A stretch of DNA of 64,000 bases, from positions 3,251,501 to 3,315,500 of the forward strand of contig NZ_CP030059.1 in the NCBI RefSeq assembly GCF_015291745.1. Direction: 5' to 3'. Below the pieces are notes generated by a model, which was given only the letters and a program-made list of their open reading frames with translations, was not told the origin of the DNA and ran no database searches. The translations under genes and the position numbers were made by a program. The stretch comes from Bradyrhizobium sp. CCBAU 53351. GTDB taxonomy: Bacteria; Pseudomonadota; Alphaproteobacteria; Rhizobiales; Xanthobacteraceae. This document shows positions 32,906-42,367 of this stretch, in pieces (position 1 is the stretch's first letter; every line of letters begins with the position of its first letter).

Positions 32906-33910
32906 TTATTGCCCTGCTATCGGCTCGCGAAGCTGATCACCGCCTGCGTGAAACCTGGCGCGATATTCGTTCGGCAGAACACTCAAACGCCGACGGAAAG
33001 CCCGTCTCATGTGCTCTTCGCTTTGAAAGCCGGCACGGACAGCGATTTCCTTGATACTGGCTTCGGATTCCTCGAGAGCCCGCCGTGCCGCCTCGACACG
33101 AAATTCCTCAACGGTCTTGCCGGGGGACTGACCTGTTCTTTTCCGGAATAGCCGGGCAAAGGTGCGAGGGCTCATCTTCGCCTGCTCGGCCAATCGTTCG
33201 ACGCGCAGGTCTCCTCCCAGATTGTCTTGGATCCAGGCGGTGATCTCCTCAAATGCCGGATGGTCGGACGATTGTACTGAAAGCGGCACACTGAACTGGG
33301 CTTGGCCTCCAGGTCGCTTGAGAAAGACCACCAATCTTCGCGCGACCCTCATCGCTTCGCGATGGCCCAAATCGTCCTCCAGAAGCGTGAGCGCCAGATC
33401 GATACCGGCGGTGACACCCGCCGACGTCCAGATGCCCCGGTCATGAACGAACACGGGATCGACTTCGACCGTGGTGTCGGGATGGCGGGTCCTCAGCAAG
33501 TCGCATGAGCCCCAGTGCGTCGTGGCGCGACGACCAGCAAGGAGGCCGGCTGCCGCCAAGACAAATGCTCCCGTACAGACCGAGCAGATGCGCCTGACGT
33601 GCGGAGCGGCCGAGCGAAAAAATGCGATGAGCTTGAGATCTGTGGCGGCTCGGTGAACGCCGGGCCCACCGCCGATGACCAGGGTGTCGATGCCCTCCAA
33701 ATCGACAGGGAGTGGTCGCGTCATCAGTTCAAGGCCGGCGGAGGTCCGAACAAGCCCCCCGTTGGCGGAGCAGATCTCCCACACGTAAGGCGGATTCGAT
33801 GCGTCATTTTCGCAAGCCAACTCAAAGACTTGAAGCGGCCCTCCAAAATCGAGCAGAAGCCCATCCTCGAACAAGACGAAGACGAGACGTCGGGGGGAAG
33901 CGGCGGGCAT
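32906..33910 (-). CDS. GlxA-family transcriptional regulator (DJ-1/PfpI-like plus AraC HTH)
   Basis: A 334-residue protein. The N-terminal two thirds are a DJ-1/PfpI fold (VFVLFEDGLLLDFGGPLQVF ... IDTLVIGGGPG ... ICSVCTGAFVLAAAGLL), which in this group senses rather than catalyses. The C-terminal third is an AraC-type double HTH: ERLAEQAKMSPRTFARLFRK then AGFQSEEHMRRAFRRRLSVL. ATG 33910 is chosen because the sequence further upstream in frame is a shadow of the divergent gene. It is divergent from isonitrile hydratase, with 111 bp between, and probably controls it. Confidence 0.9.
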   Translation of the reverse strand: MPAASPRRLVFVLFEDGLLLDFGGPLQVFELACENDASNPPYVWEICSANGGLVRTSAGLELMTRPLPVDLEGIDTLVIGGGPGVHRAATDLKLIAFFRSAAPHVRRICSVCTGAFVLAAAGLLAGRRATTHWGSCDLLRTRHPDTTVEVDPVFVHDRGIWTSAGVTAGIDLALTLLEDDLGHREAMRVARRLVVFLKRPGGQAQFSVPLSVQSSDHPAFEEITAWIQDNLGGDLRVERLAEQAKMSPRTFARLFRKRTGQSPGKTVEEFRVEAARRALEESEASIKEIAVRAGFQSEEHMRRAFRRRLSVLPNEYRARFHAGGDQLREPIAGQ

Positions 33911-34021
33911 GGCAGCCTTGGCAGAAAATGCGTGTAGATTGACATTTCGGCAAAGTCCGGCGGCTGTCAACATCGTCCAGTCAAAGAACGAGACGGCATC
34001 AGTCAAAGGAAGAGGCGACAA

Positions 34022-34729
34022 ATGTCCGACAAGCCCATTCAAATCGGGATCGTCTGCTTCCCGGGTATGACCCAGCTTGATGTGACGGGGCCATTCGAGG
34101 TTCTTGCCCGATTGCCGAACGCCAAGGTTCATCTGCTCTGGAAGCGTATCGAGACGATCGTCAGCGACGTCGGACTGCCGCTGCTGCCGACAACGACGTT
34201 CAGCGAGTGCCCCGACCTCGACATTTTCTGTATCGGCGGCGGTCCGGGCATGACGTCGATCATGAGCGATGACGAGGTGATTGCCTTCGTCCGCGAGAAG
34301 GGTGGTTCGGCGCGCTATGTGACGTCTGTCTGCGCCGGCAGCCTCGTGCTGGGATCGGCTGGCCTTCTCACGGGTTACGAATCGGCTTGCCATTGGCTGA
34401 TGCGGGACATGCTGGCCTCGTTCGGTGCCATCGCCGTCGACCAGCGCGTCGTCGTCGACCGCAATCGCATCTCGGGGGGAGGGGTCACGGCCGGGGTGGA
34501 TTTCGCTTTCCGGGTCGCCGCCGAAATCTGCGGCGAGGACGTCGCGAAAAGGTTGCAGCTGTTCCTCGAATATCAACCTGAGCCGCCGTTCGATCTCACG
34601 GTCCAGAACGCTCCTCCGGAGCTCCTGTCGGAGATCAAATCAGCCTCGCTGCCCTGGCTCCGCGCGCGTCAGGCCGCCGTCGATCAGGCTGCGGAAAAGC
34701 TCCGGTCGCGCAAGGCGGTGCCGGCTTAG
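34022..34729 (+). CDS. inhA: Isonitrile hydratase-like DJ-1/PfpI protein
   Basis: A 235-residue DJ-1/PfpI superfamily enzyme most like Pseudomonas isonitrile hydratase, which turns isonitriles into N-formamides. The opening IGIVCFPGMTQLDVTGPFEV and the nucleophile elbow VTSVCAGSLVLGSAGLLTG (Cys104) match, followed by HWLMRDMLASFGA. The nearby divergent GlxA-type regulator is itself a DJ-1 protein. Substrate is transferred from the family. Confidence 0.85.
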   Translation: MSDKPIQIGIVCFPGMTQLDVTGPFEVLARLPNAKVHLLWKRIETIVSDVGLPLLPTTTFSECPDLDIFCIGGGPGMTSIMSDDEVIAFVREKGGSARYVTSVCAGSLVLGSAGLLTGYESACHWLMRDMLASFGAIAVDQRVVVDRNRISGGGVTAGVDFAFRVAAEICGEDVAKRLQLFLEYQPEPPFDLTVQNAPPELLSEIKSASLPWLRARQAAVDQAAEKLRSRKAVPA

Positions 34730-34848
34730 GAAGCGGCAAGGCCAGGGGTCGCGGACCACCAGCTGCGACGCCCATGTCATTTCGCACGACGGCAGACTTC
34801 ACGGCAGCAATCTTGAAGCGACCACGCGACATATATTGGGAGCGTCGA

Positions 34849-36114
34849 ATGACCAGCCATGGGTCTAAGCAGGAATTGTTGGTGCGATGTCAGGGGCGGC
34901 GAGGTGCCCGCGTGACGGCTCTCCTGGCGATCATCGCGTTCGGATCGCATTGTGGCCAAGCCGATGCCGCGGAGTTCTCAGGCGGCCTCATCAAGATCGG
35001 TATCATCAACGATCAGACGGGTCCGCTATCCGACATCAATGGACCGGGATCAGTCGTAGCGGCCAAGCTTGCGGTTGAGGACTTTCAGAGGACGAATCCC
35101 TCGGTCAAGGTTGAGGTCGTATCGGCCGACCATCAGAACAAGGCGGATATAGGCGTAAGCATCGTGCGCAGATGGTTCGATGTCGAAGGCGTCGACATGG
35201 TCGCGGATGTCGGCAATTCGGCTGTCGGGCTGGCCATCCAATCGCAGGCAAGAGACAAGAACAAGATCGTCATCTATACGTCAGTCGCGACGACCGAATT
35301 GACCGGCAAACAATGCACCAAAACAGGCCTGGCCTGGCTTCATGATTCCTACAACCTCGTAGCAGGGCCAATTCGAACACTCGTCTCTCAAGGCTTCGAT
35401 AGCTGGTACTTCATCGCCGCCGACTATGCTTTTGGGAAGAACATGGTGCTCGAGTCGCAGCGAGTGCTTGCCTCGACCGGCGGCAAGGCCCTCGGGGCCG
35501 TCTACCATCCGCTCGGGAATGCCGACTACGGGTCGTTCCTTCTTCAGGCGCAAGCCTCTGGTGCCAAGGTCGTCGCCTTCGCCAATGCCGGCGACCAACT
35601 CGTAAACTCCATGAAACAATGGAACGAGTTCGGCATGACCGCAGGCGCTCAGAAGCCGATCGCCGAACTGATGTTCATCAGCGACGTGCATGCCATGGGG
35701 GCCCAGACCGCGCGAGGTCTGACCACTCTGACTGCATGGTATTGGGCTCGGAATGAGGAAACGAGAGCGTTCTCGCAACGCTTCTTCAAACTTCGAAACG
35801 CAATGCCGACTGAGCCGCAGGCGGCCACCTACTCCGGCGTGCTGCATTATCTCAAGGCCGCCATGTCGGCCGGTACTGACGCGACCGATGCGGTTCTGGA
35901 GAAAATGCGTGCCACCCCGATTGATGATTTCTACGCGAGAGGAGCGACCATCAGGGAAGACGGAAAGCTTATTCACGACTTCTACCTGGCGCAGGTCAAG
36001 GAGCCGTCGGAAATCACCGCCCCCTGGGATTACTATGACATCATCAAAACCGTGCCGAGTAGCGAGGCTTACTTTCCCTTGAGCGAGAGCGAATGCCCGT
36101 TGGTCAAGAAGTAA
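34849..36114 (+). CDS. ABC transporter substrate-binding protein, branched-chain amino acid type
   Basis: A 421-residue periplasmic binding protein of the LivK/amide-urea group. The signal peptide is in the first 40 residues (ALLAIIAFGSHCGQADA). The fold shows IKIGIINDQTGPLSDINGPG, SADHQNKADIGVSIVRRWFD and the central ADYAFGKNM. Start ATG 34849 has GGGAGCG six bases upstream, whereas the longer frame lacks an RBS and puts charged residues first. No permease or ATPase gene accompanies it. It precedes a creatininase-family gene by 34 bp, so it may bring in an amide-type compound. Confidence 0.88.
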   Translation: MTSHGSKQELLVRCQGRRGARVTALLAIIAFGSHCGQADAAEFSGGLIKIGIINDQTGPLSDINGPGSVVAAKLAVEDFQRTNPSVKVEVVSADHQNKADIGVSIVRRWFDVEGVDMVADVGNSAVGLAIQSQARDKNKIVIYTSVATTELTGKQCTKTGLAWLHDSYNLVAGPIRTLVSQGFDSWYFIAADYAFGKNMVLESQRVLASTGGKALGAVYHPLGNADYGSFLLQAQASGAKVVAFANAGDQLVNSMKQWNEFGMTAGAQKPIAELMFISDVHAMGAQTARGLTTLTAWYWARNEETRAFSQRFFKLRNAMPTEPQAATYSGVLHYLKAAMSAGTDATDAVLEKMRATPIDDFYARGATIREDGKLIHDFYLAQVKEPSEITAPWDYYDIIKTVPSSEAYFPLSESECPLVKK

Positions 36115-36148
36115 CCCGGGCCGCCGGCGCGGTCGTCATATCGTCGGA

Positions 36149-36955
36149 ATGATGGTCATGGCATGCACGACTTGGAATTGCTTGGATGCGGCCACTCTGC
36201 GAACGCTCGCTGCGCGGGACGCGATTGTGCTTCTGCCCGTCGCATCAACGGAACAACATGGTCCGCACTTGCCGACCGGCGTCGACGACATGCTGGTGAC
36301 GAACGTGTGCCGACGGGTGGCTGGCTTGTTGACTTCAGAACTGCCCGTCGTGGTCACACCGACGGTATGGTGTGGCTTGGCTGACCACCATGTCCCGTTC
36401 GGAGGGACGTTTTCGCTGACGCTTCAGACATATTATCTGCTCTTGAGGGACCTGTGCCGCTCCGTGTTGGAGGCCGGCTTTCGCAAGATCGTTCTTGTCA
36501 ACGGACATGCCGGAAACATCGCGGCCTTGGCTGCGATCACGACAGATCTGACGCGTGAGCTGAATGCGCCGATCGCGACAGCGACCTATTTCATGGCGGC
36601 CCGGGAGGCGATCTCGAGTATTCTGGAGGATCAGCCCGGTCTCATGCACGCATGCGAAGCTGAAACGTCCATGATGATGGCCGCATGTCCCGAGTTGGTC
36701 GATGCCGATCGTCTCGGGGAAGCGCAGGGGCCGGCCTTTGACGTTGTTGCGTCGCTGGTGCCGACGCTGAAGCGGTTTGTGTCGTTCGAGCAGGTGACTT
36801 CGACTGGCGTTGCAGGGGACGCCAGACGCAGCTCGCGGGACAAGGGGGAGGCGTTGCTGGCCGCATGCGCGTGCGCGCTGGCCGACGGGCTGAGGCGCGG
36901 GGAGCCTTGGGAAAAGCCGGCGTTCCCTTCCACGCCGAAAGCCGGAGAGGCGTGA
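36149..36955 (+). CDS. Creatininase-family amidohydrolase
   Basis: A 268-residue metal-dependent amidase of the creatininase/MftE family. Metal ligands are recognisable: Glu35, His37 and Asp46 in STEQHGPHLPTGVDD, His in VLVNGHAGN, and Glu in HACEAETS. True creatininases act on creatinine; others act on cyclic amides or peptides. It follows the substrate-binding protein gene closely, suggesting a short catabolic unit. The start could be 36149 or the next Met at 36152. Confidence 0.88.
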   Translation: MMVMACTTWNCLDAATLRTLAARDAIVLLPVASTEQHGPHLPTGVDDMLVTNVCRRVAGLLTSELPVVVTPTVWCGLADHHVPFGGTFSLTLQTYYLLLRDLCRSVLEAGFRKIVLVNGHAGNIAALAAITTDLTRELNAPIATATYFMAAREAISSILEDQPGLMHACEAETSMMMAACPELVDADRLGEAQGPAFDVVASLVPTLKRFVSFEQVTSTGVAGDARRSSRDKGEALLAACACALADGLRRGEPWEKPAFPSTPKAGEA

Positions 36956-37026
36956 TGGCCCCGACAGCGAACACGACTAGGCCTCGCAGTCCAGCAAGCG
37001 CGTCCAGGTTTCGGGCATCGTTCCAC

Positions 37027-37650
37027 CTACCTCAAATATCCCACCACTAGCCGCGTCGTCTCGTCCACCAGCACCTTCACCATCTTCTCCGACAGCATCT
37101 CGGCTCCGTGCAGCACCGTGTTGTGCGCGACCGACTCGATCGCGCTGACGCAGATGAAGGTCGCTACATCCAAATCGACCTTGCGCATCTCCTTGCGGCG
37201 GCTTTCGAGATAGCTGCGCACGAGGGTTTGGACCTCGCGGTTGAAGGCTTCGACGTCTTTGAGCTGGCCGGTGCGGGGAATCTGCTCGGCGAGCACGCGG
37301 TGCAGTTTCGGGTTGATGCGGTGGGCTTCGATCGCGACGGTGACGAGTTTTCGCACGGCTTTCTCGATCGGGAGGTCGGCGACTTCCACGAGGGCGGCGC
37401 GGACGATGCCCATGATCTCCTCGTTGTGATGCTCGATCACAGCGGCGACGAGGGCTTCCTTGCTTGGAAAGTACTGGTAGAGCGAGCCGACGCTGACGCC
37501 GGCGATCTCCGCGATGCGGTTGGTGCTCGCCTTCTCGAAACCGTCGCGGACCAGAATGCGAGCGGTCGCCTCGACCAGCGCGTCGACGGTGGCGCGTGAG
37601 CGCGCCTGTGAGGCGTTTTTGCGCGGATTTGTCGGTGGCGTGCGGGCCAT
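37027..37650 (-). CDS. TetR/AcrR-family transcriptional regulator
   Basis: A 207-residue repressor. The HTH is standard: ILVRDGFEKASTNRIAEIAG then VSVGSLYQYFPSKEALV. The C-terminal ligand domain is helical with the AefR-like segment RINPKLHRVLAEQIP. The start was set at ATG 37650 (MARTPPTNPRK), dropping an Arg-rich extension. It is divergent from an HSL-type hydrolase gene 125 bp away, its likely target. Confidence 0.9.
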   Translation of the reverse strand: MARTPPTNPRKNASQARSRATVDALVEATARILVRDGFEKASTNRIAEIAGVSVGSLYQYFPSKEALVAAVIEHHNEEIMGIVRAALVEVADLPIEKAVRKLVTVAIEAHRINPKLHRVLAEQIPRTGQLKDVEAFNREVQTLVRSYLESRRKEMRKVDLDVATFICVSAIESVAHNTVLHGAEMLSEKMVKVLVDETTRLVVGYLR

Positions 37651-37774
37651 GGCATTGCGATCCGAATGCGAGTAGGAAAAGCGAGCGAATGCTCGCATTA
37701 TATCTGCCTATGGCGGCCTTCTCGCAACCATCTTCGTCGCCATATGGATGCGAAAGCCAGGCGGAGAACGGACC

Positions 37775-38740
37775 ATGAGCGTCGCAAGACTTGTGTCGTC
37801 CCTGCAGTTTTGTCCTGCGATGTGCGCGCCGCGCAACCACGATCCCACGCCGAGCCTGCAGAGCCGTCTGTTCAACGCGGTGCTGCGGCAGCTCCCCTAC
37901 AAGCAGCAGCTCGCCTCCGCCGAAGCGGTGCAGGCGCATGTGCAGAAGCTTGCCTTGCAGCCGGCCTCGTTCGAGCCGACCGGGCTTGGCCGCGGCGTCG
38001 AAGCGATCCTGACCAGGATGGGCGGCTGGCCGGTCTATTACACCGCGCCGGCGTCGGGCCATGAGGGCTGCAACTTCGTCATGTTCCTGCATGGCGGCGG
38101 CTACATCAACGAGATCGTGCCGGCGCATTGGCGCTTTGTCGGCGAGATGACGCGCAAGGCGAACGTCGTCTGCGTCGTGCCGATCTATCCGCTGGCGCCG
38201 CGCGCCACCGCGAAGGACCTTGTCCCAAGGACTTCCGAGCTGCTGCGGATGCTGCTGGAGGATGCCGGGTCCGCAAAGGTGACGGTGGTCGGCAATTCCG
38301 CCGGCGCGGGCCTTGCGCTCGCCGCCTGCCAATGGCTGCGCGATCGCGGGCACCGACAGCCGGCGCGCTTGATGCTGATCTCGCCGGCGGCCGACGCCTC
38401 GGTCAGCCGTCCCGAGCAGATCGAGATCGCCGCGCGCGATCCGGTCCAGGACATTCCCGGCATCGTCGAGGCTGCCAGGCTATATGCCGGCGAGCTCGAT
38501 GTCGGCCACCCCTTCGTCAGTCCGCTCAACGGCGCGTTCCGCTTCCTCGCGCCCATGACGATCTTCTCAGGCACGCGTGATCTGCTCTATCCCGACAGCG
38601 TCGATCTGGCGGAGCGGGCGAGGGCGGTGGGCGTGCCGGTGGATCTGCATCTGCTCCGCGACCAGCCGCACAATTATGCGCTGATGCCGACGCCGGAGGG
38701 CCGGCGCGCGCGGGCGATGATTTTGCGGGCGGTGGCGTGA
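37775..38740 (+). CDS. Alpha/beta hydrolase, hormone-sensitive lipase (GDXG) type
   Basis: A 321-residue esterase. The oxyanion-hole motif FLHGGGY, nucleophile elbow GNSAGAG, catalytic Asp in SGTRDLLYPD and His in DQPHNYAL form the complete set. ATG 37775 with GGAG upstream was selected over an earlier in-frame ATG. It is divergent from the TetR gene. Substrate is unknown; the family acts on short- to medium-chain esters. Confidence 0.9.
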   Translation: MSVARLVSSLQFCPAMCAPRNHDPTPSLQSRLFNAVLRQLPYKQQLASAEAVQAHVQKLALQPASFEPTGLGRGVEAILTRMGGWPVYYTAPASGHEGCNFVMFLHGGGYINEIVPAHWRFVGEMTRKANVVCVVPIYPLAPRATAKDLVPRTSELLRMLLEDAGSAKVTVVGNSAGAGLALAACQWLRDRGHRQPARLMLISPAADASVSRPEQIEIAARDPVQDIPGIVEAARLYAGELDVGHPFVSPLNGAFRFLAPMTIFSGTRDLLYPDSVDLAERARAVGVPVDLHLLRDQPHNYALMPTPEGRRARAMILRAVA

Positions 38741-38864
38741 GAGGCGTGTGACCGTTGTCACAGGGATGCGCCGTCGTGTCGACTGGCGCGGGGCCCATTG
38801 GAGGCGGCCTCCGGGGCGTTTCCTCGTCGTCTTCTATCTTCGCGTCAGTAGTTTTGCGGGATCT

Positions 38865-39104
38865 TCAGGCGTGGCCCTTGATCTCGTAGTGACCCGGCAC
38901 GCATTTGAAGCGCTCGAGGCGCCAATTGGCGTGATAGATCGGATGCTCGCCCATCCATTTCGCAAGGGGTGCCTGTGCGCCGACCGCGCACTGCATCATC
39001 GAAATCTCGGGCGTCATGTTGCTGTCGGTCACGATTTCCTCGACGCAACTGCCTGAGCTAGCTGCGCTAAGCCGGCAGAGCACGGCTACGACGGTCACGA
39101 ACAT
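38865..39104 (-). CDS. Small secreted hypothetical protein
   Basis: A 79-residue protein with a short hydrophobic N-terminus (MFVTVVAVLCRLSAASSG) that may act as a signal peptide, then four cysteines and the segment MMQCAVGAQAPLAKWMGEHP followed by NWRLERFKC. I recognise no family. The longer open frame upstream has no such features. It might be an exported Cys-rich protein. Confidence 0.5.
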   Translation of the reverse strand: MFVTVVAVLCRLSAASSGSCVEEIVTDSNMTPEISMMQCAVGAQAPLAKWMGEHPIYHANWRLERFKCVPGHYEIKGHA

Positions 39105-39489
39105 TCCTGTCACCTCATCGGTAGTTCTGGACCACGAAGAGGATGCAAGCGGAGTGCCAGAGCCTGTGACACGCAAACAACACGCTGGCCTGGCCGACTC
39201 GACCCAGCGTCCGGTGTCCATTTGATGATTCGGATTGTAAAAAATTTGCCTATAAACCGAAGCCGGACAAATACGGGAACCGGATGGTTATGTCCGATTG
39301 CGGGGGTGTGGCTCGGAGGGGCAGCGGCGCGACGAAACGTCGGAATAGTCCATCCGCCGAAATAAGCGATGTCGGCCACCGCGGGCGCCTGCTTTTACCT
39401 GCCGGTGCAGCGCTGCTACATTTTGCGCGCGCGTCGGCGAACGGCGCGGCGACGAAGAAACATACCGACAAGGGAGGGACTCCAGTCCC
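39105..39489. other. Intergenic region, no gene recognised
   Basis: About 385 bp between the small secreted protein and the SDR gene. An AT-rich patch (39231-39255) could include a promoter. No hairpin or convincing ORF was seen. Confidence 0.4.
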
Positions 39490-40461
39490 ATGAAGGATTT
39501 TGCTGGAAAGATCGCGGTCATCACCGGCGGCGGCACGGGTATGGGGCGCGAGCTCGCGCGGCAGCTGGTGGCCGAGGGCTGCAACGTCGCGATGTGCGAC
39601 GTCTCGGAAGCGGCCATGGCCGAGACCAAGCGGCTGTGCGAGACCGAGAAGCTGCCGCAAGGCTTGCGCGTCACCACGCATGTCGCCGACGTTTCGATCG
39701 AGGATCATCTGAAACGGTTTCGCGACGAGCTCGCCGAGCAGCAGAAGACCGATCGCGTCAATCTGTTGTTCAACAATGCCGGCATCGGCGGCGGCGGCAG
39801 CCTGTTCACCAACACGCGCGAGCAGTGGGAACGCACCTTCAACATCTGCTGGGGCGGCGTCTATCTCGGCGTGCGCACCTTCCTGCCGATGCTGGTCGCG
39901 GCGGACGAGGCCCACATCGTCAACACCGCGAGCGTCAACGGCTTCTGGGCCTCGATCGGCATGAACCAGGCGCACACTGCCTACAGCTCGGCGAAGTTCG
40001 CGGTGAAGGGATTCACCGAAGCCCTGATCAACGACCTCCGCCTGCACGCGCCGCACGTCAAATGCTCGGTGGTGATGCCCGGCCATATCGGCACCTCGAT
40101 CGTCTCCAATTCGCGCAAGGTGCAGAGCGCCGACGGCTCGGAGCGACTCAATGCCGACGAGGTCGCGCTGACCCGCAAGCGCATGGTCGCGGCGGGCGTG
40201 CCGGATGCCGACAGGATGTCGGACGAGGACATTCAGGCGGCGTTCGCCGAGCGCGCCCGCAGCTTCCTGGAGGATGCGCCGACGACGGCCGCGCAAGCGG
40301 CCAAGATCATTCTCGACGGGGTCAAGGCGGAGCGCTGGCGCATCCTCGTCGGCGAGGACGCCAGGCGATTGGACGAACGCGTGCGCGCCACGCCCGAGCA
40401 GGCCTATGACCGCGCCTTCTACGAAAGCTTTACGCAGGAGGTCGGCTGGAAGCTCGGTTGA
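39490..40461 (+). CDS. Short-chain dehydrogenase/reductase
   Basis: A 323-residue SDR oxidoreductase. The NAD(P)-binding motif is TGGGTGMGRELARQL, followed by NNAGIGGGG and the active-site YSSAKFAVKGF (Tyr-x3-Lys), with Ser in TASVNGF. The C-terminal extension (about 60 residues beyond the core) with DERVRATPEQAYDRAFY is longer than usual. It resembles reductases next to fatty or aromatic acid catabolism genes; the substrate is not evident. Confidence 0.92.
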   Translation: MKDFAGKIAVITGGGTGMGRELARQLVAEGCNVAMCDVSEAAMAETKRLCETEKLPQGLRVTTHVADVSIEDHLKRFRDELAEQQKTDRVNLLFNNAGIGGGGSLFTNTREQWERTFNICWGGVYLGVRTFLPMLVAADEAHIVNTASVNGFWASIGMNQAHTAYSSAKFAVKGFTEALINDLRLHAPHVKCSVVMPGHIGTSIVSNSRKVQSADGSERLNADEVALTRKRMVAAGVPDADRMSDEDIQAAFAERARSFLEDAPTTAAQAAKIILDGVKAERWRILVGEDARRLDERVRATPEQAYDRAFYESFTQEVGWKLG

Positions 40462-40709
40462 GACCGCCGGCGGGCGCGCCGATATAGGTATGATAGTCAT
40501 CATGACAAGGGGTGTGCGCGTGATATTGCGTGCCACCTCTTGCCAATCCCCGGCTCTCCATGTCGGATCGGAATGTCATGCATGCGTCACGGATCGTCGC
40601 TCAAGCGAAGGTGATCTCGAACGCTTGTAATGCCGCGCGCGGCGTCTTGGTCGGACACCTGAAATGGTTTAGTCAATCAGGGGTAACGCGATGATAGAGC
40701 GCAGCTCCG

Positions 40710-41825
40710 ATGATACCCGCATGCCTCTCCGACGACTGGATCCTCTGCCCGGAGCGAGAGGACATCTCCGCTGAATTCACGCGGCTGCTCACCGCGGCCC
40801 AGGAGGGCGGCGCCACGATCGCCGAATGCCTGATGATCGCGCGGCAGCTGAAGCGCGGCGACGATCGCTCCTGGCATCGCGAATGGAAGCGGCTGGCGCA
40901 AGCCAACCGGCAGCGCGCCGAGGCCGCCTTCGCGGAAGGCCATATGGCGAGCGCACAGCGCAACTGGCTGCGCGCCATGAACTATTATGGTGCAGCGGCC
41001 ATGCCGCTCGAGCAGGACGACGAGCGCCGCTGGGTCGCGGTGCTGGCGATGCAGGAATGCGCACGCCGCTACCTTTCGGCGCGCAGTCCGGCCGGCGAGG
41101 TCGTGACCATCCCCTGGCTCGACGGACATGCGCTGCAGGGCTACTTCCTCCCGGCACCGTCGGGCAGCGTGCGAGCGCCGACCGTGATCTGCATCGGCGA
41201 GCCCGGCCACCGCAAGGAAGAGTTCTTGTTCAAGCTCGCGCCGCATGCGCGCGAGCGTGGCTTCTCGCTGCTGGCGCTGGATCTGTTCGGCGAGCAGCGC
41301 GACGATTTCATCGATGCGCTGTTGCGGCGCCGCGATCTCGAGAGCGCGATTCCTTCCGTCATGGACTATCTGGAGACGCGCGGCGAGGTCGATTTCGCGC
41401 GCGTCGGGATCATTGCCGATGGCTGGGGCTCTTCCTTCGTGGCGCGGGCGGTGTTGCAGGAGCCGCGGCTTGCCGCCGCCGTCTGCGACGGCGGCCTGTG
41501 GGACCTGCACGAGCGCGCCTTCTTCGCCAGCCGATTCGCGCTGAGCGACGTCGGCATCGTGCCGGTGCCGCATGCGCCGCTGATGGCCTCCAGCGCCGAC
41601 TGTCCGGTGCTGATCACGCTCGGCGAGGACGGCTGGCTCAAGGCCGACCGAGCCCGTCAGATCGTCCAGAGCTCCCGGCTCGGCAGCTCGGATGTCATGT
41701 TGAAGGTCTTCACGGCCGCCGAGACCGGCGCGGCGCAGGCCCACGCGGACAATCCGAGCCTTGCCAACGAATATATCTTCGACTGGCTCGAATCGCGGCT
41801 CGGCGCCGCCGCCCGCCGGATCTGA
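40710..41825 (+). CDS. FrsA/DUF1100-like alpha/beta hydrolase without obvious nucleophile
   Basis: A 371-residue protein of the FrsA/2,6-dihydropseudooxynicotine hydrolase-like group: helical N-terminal cap (about 1-115), then an alpha/beta fold with TVICIGEPGHRKEEFLFKLA and ALDLFGEQRDD. At the nucleophile elbow the text is GIIADGWGSSFVARAV, so the serine of GxSxG is replaced by glycine, unless the following Ser serves. It may be a pseudo-enzyme or use a shifted residue. It is preceded by 250 bp without a gene. Start assignment is provisional. Confidence 0.75.
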   Translation: MIPACLSDDWILCPEREDISAEFTRLLTAAQEGGATIAECLMIARQLKRGDDRSWHREWKRLAQANRQRAEAAFAEGHMASAQRNWLRAMNYYGAAAMPLEQDDERRWVAVLAMQECARRYLSARSPAGEVVTIPWLDGHALQGYFLPAPSGSVRAPTVICIGEPGHRKEEFLFKLAPHARERGFSLLALDLFGEQRDDFIDALLRRRDLESAIPSVMDYLETRGEVDFARVGIIADGWGSSFVARAVLQEPRLAAAVCDGGLWDLHERAFFASRFALSDVGIVPVPHAPLMASSADCPVLITLGEDGWLKADRARQIVQSSRLGSSDVMLKVFTAAETGAAQAHADNPSLANEYIFDWLESRLGAAARRI

Positions 41826-41844
41826 ACCCGGCTTTATCGCTTGG

Positions 41845-41880
41845 GCATGATCTTGTCGGAAAACCGCGGCACACTTTTCC
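41845..41880. repeat. Degenerate copy of the GCATGATC-type palindrome
   Basis: Begins GCATGATCTTGTCGGAAAAC and ends in CACTTTTCC, a shortened relative of the element at 7406-7509. It sits between two convergent genes. Confidence 0.65.
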
Positions 41881-41890
41881 GCAATGTGCC

Positions 41891-42367
41891 CTAGAAGTCG
41901 AGCGAGATCCGGACGCAGGCCTTCTCGAGGCGAGTCTTCAGCGTCGCGAGCTTGGTAGTGAATTCCGCCAGTTCGTCCTCGTCGAACTCCTGGAAGACGA
42001 ATTCGCGAATCGTCTTGTACTGCTCGTTGAGGCTCGCGATGTGCTTCTGCGTCTTGTCGGTCAGCGACAACCGCACCACGCGGGCGTCGGTCGGCGAGGG
42101 GCGACGGCGCAACAGGGCCTTCTTCTCCAGCAGCTTGGACTGCGTGGTGATGAAGGACGGATCCACGTGGAGCAGCTTGGAGACGACGTTGACCGGGATG
42201 CCCTCGTCCTTGTCGAGGTCGGAGATGGCCATCAGGATCAGCCATTGCGGGCCGCTGATGCCGAGCGTCTTCGCCCACAACTGACGCAATTCCTCCAGAT
42301 GCATGTTGATCGACGATATCTCCCAGGTGAAGCGCCTGATGATATCCAGATTGCCGACCGAGCGCAT
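41891..42367 (-). CDS. MarR-family transcriptional regulator
   Basis: A 158-residue MarR protein: ISGPQWLILMAISDLDKDEG, then the winged HTH VNVVSKLLHVDPSFITTQSK and LLEKKALLRRRPSPTDARVV, with the usual Arg/Asp wing. ATG 42367 is chosen because AAGGAG stands six bases upstream; the ATG at 42397 would encode that RBS. A short palindrome in the region upstream (42487-42508) is a likely operator. The porin gene is divergent but 430 bp away, so co-control is uncertain. Confidence 0.9.
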   Translation of the reverse strand: MRSVGNLDIIRRFTWEISSINMHLEELRQLWAKTLGISGPQWLILMAISDLDKDEGIPVNVVSKLLHVDPSFITTQSKLLEKKALLRRRPSPTDARVVRLSLTDKTQKHIASLNEQYKTIREFVFQEFDEDELAEFTTKLATLKTRLEKACVRISLDF

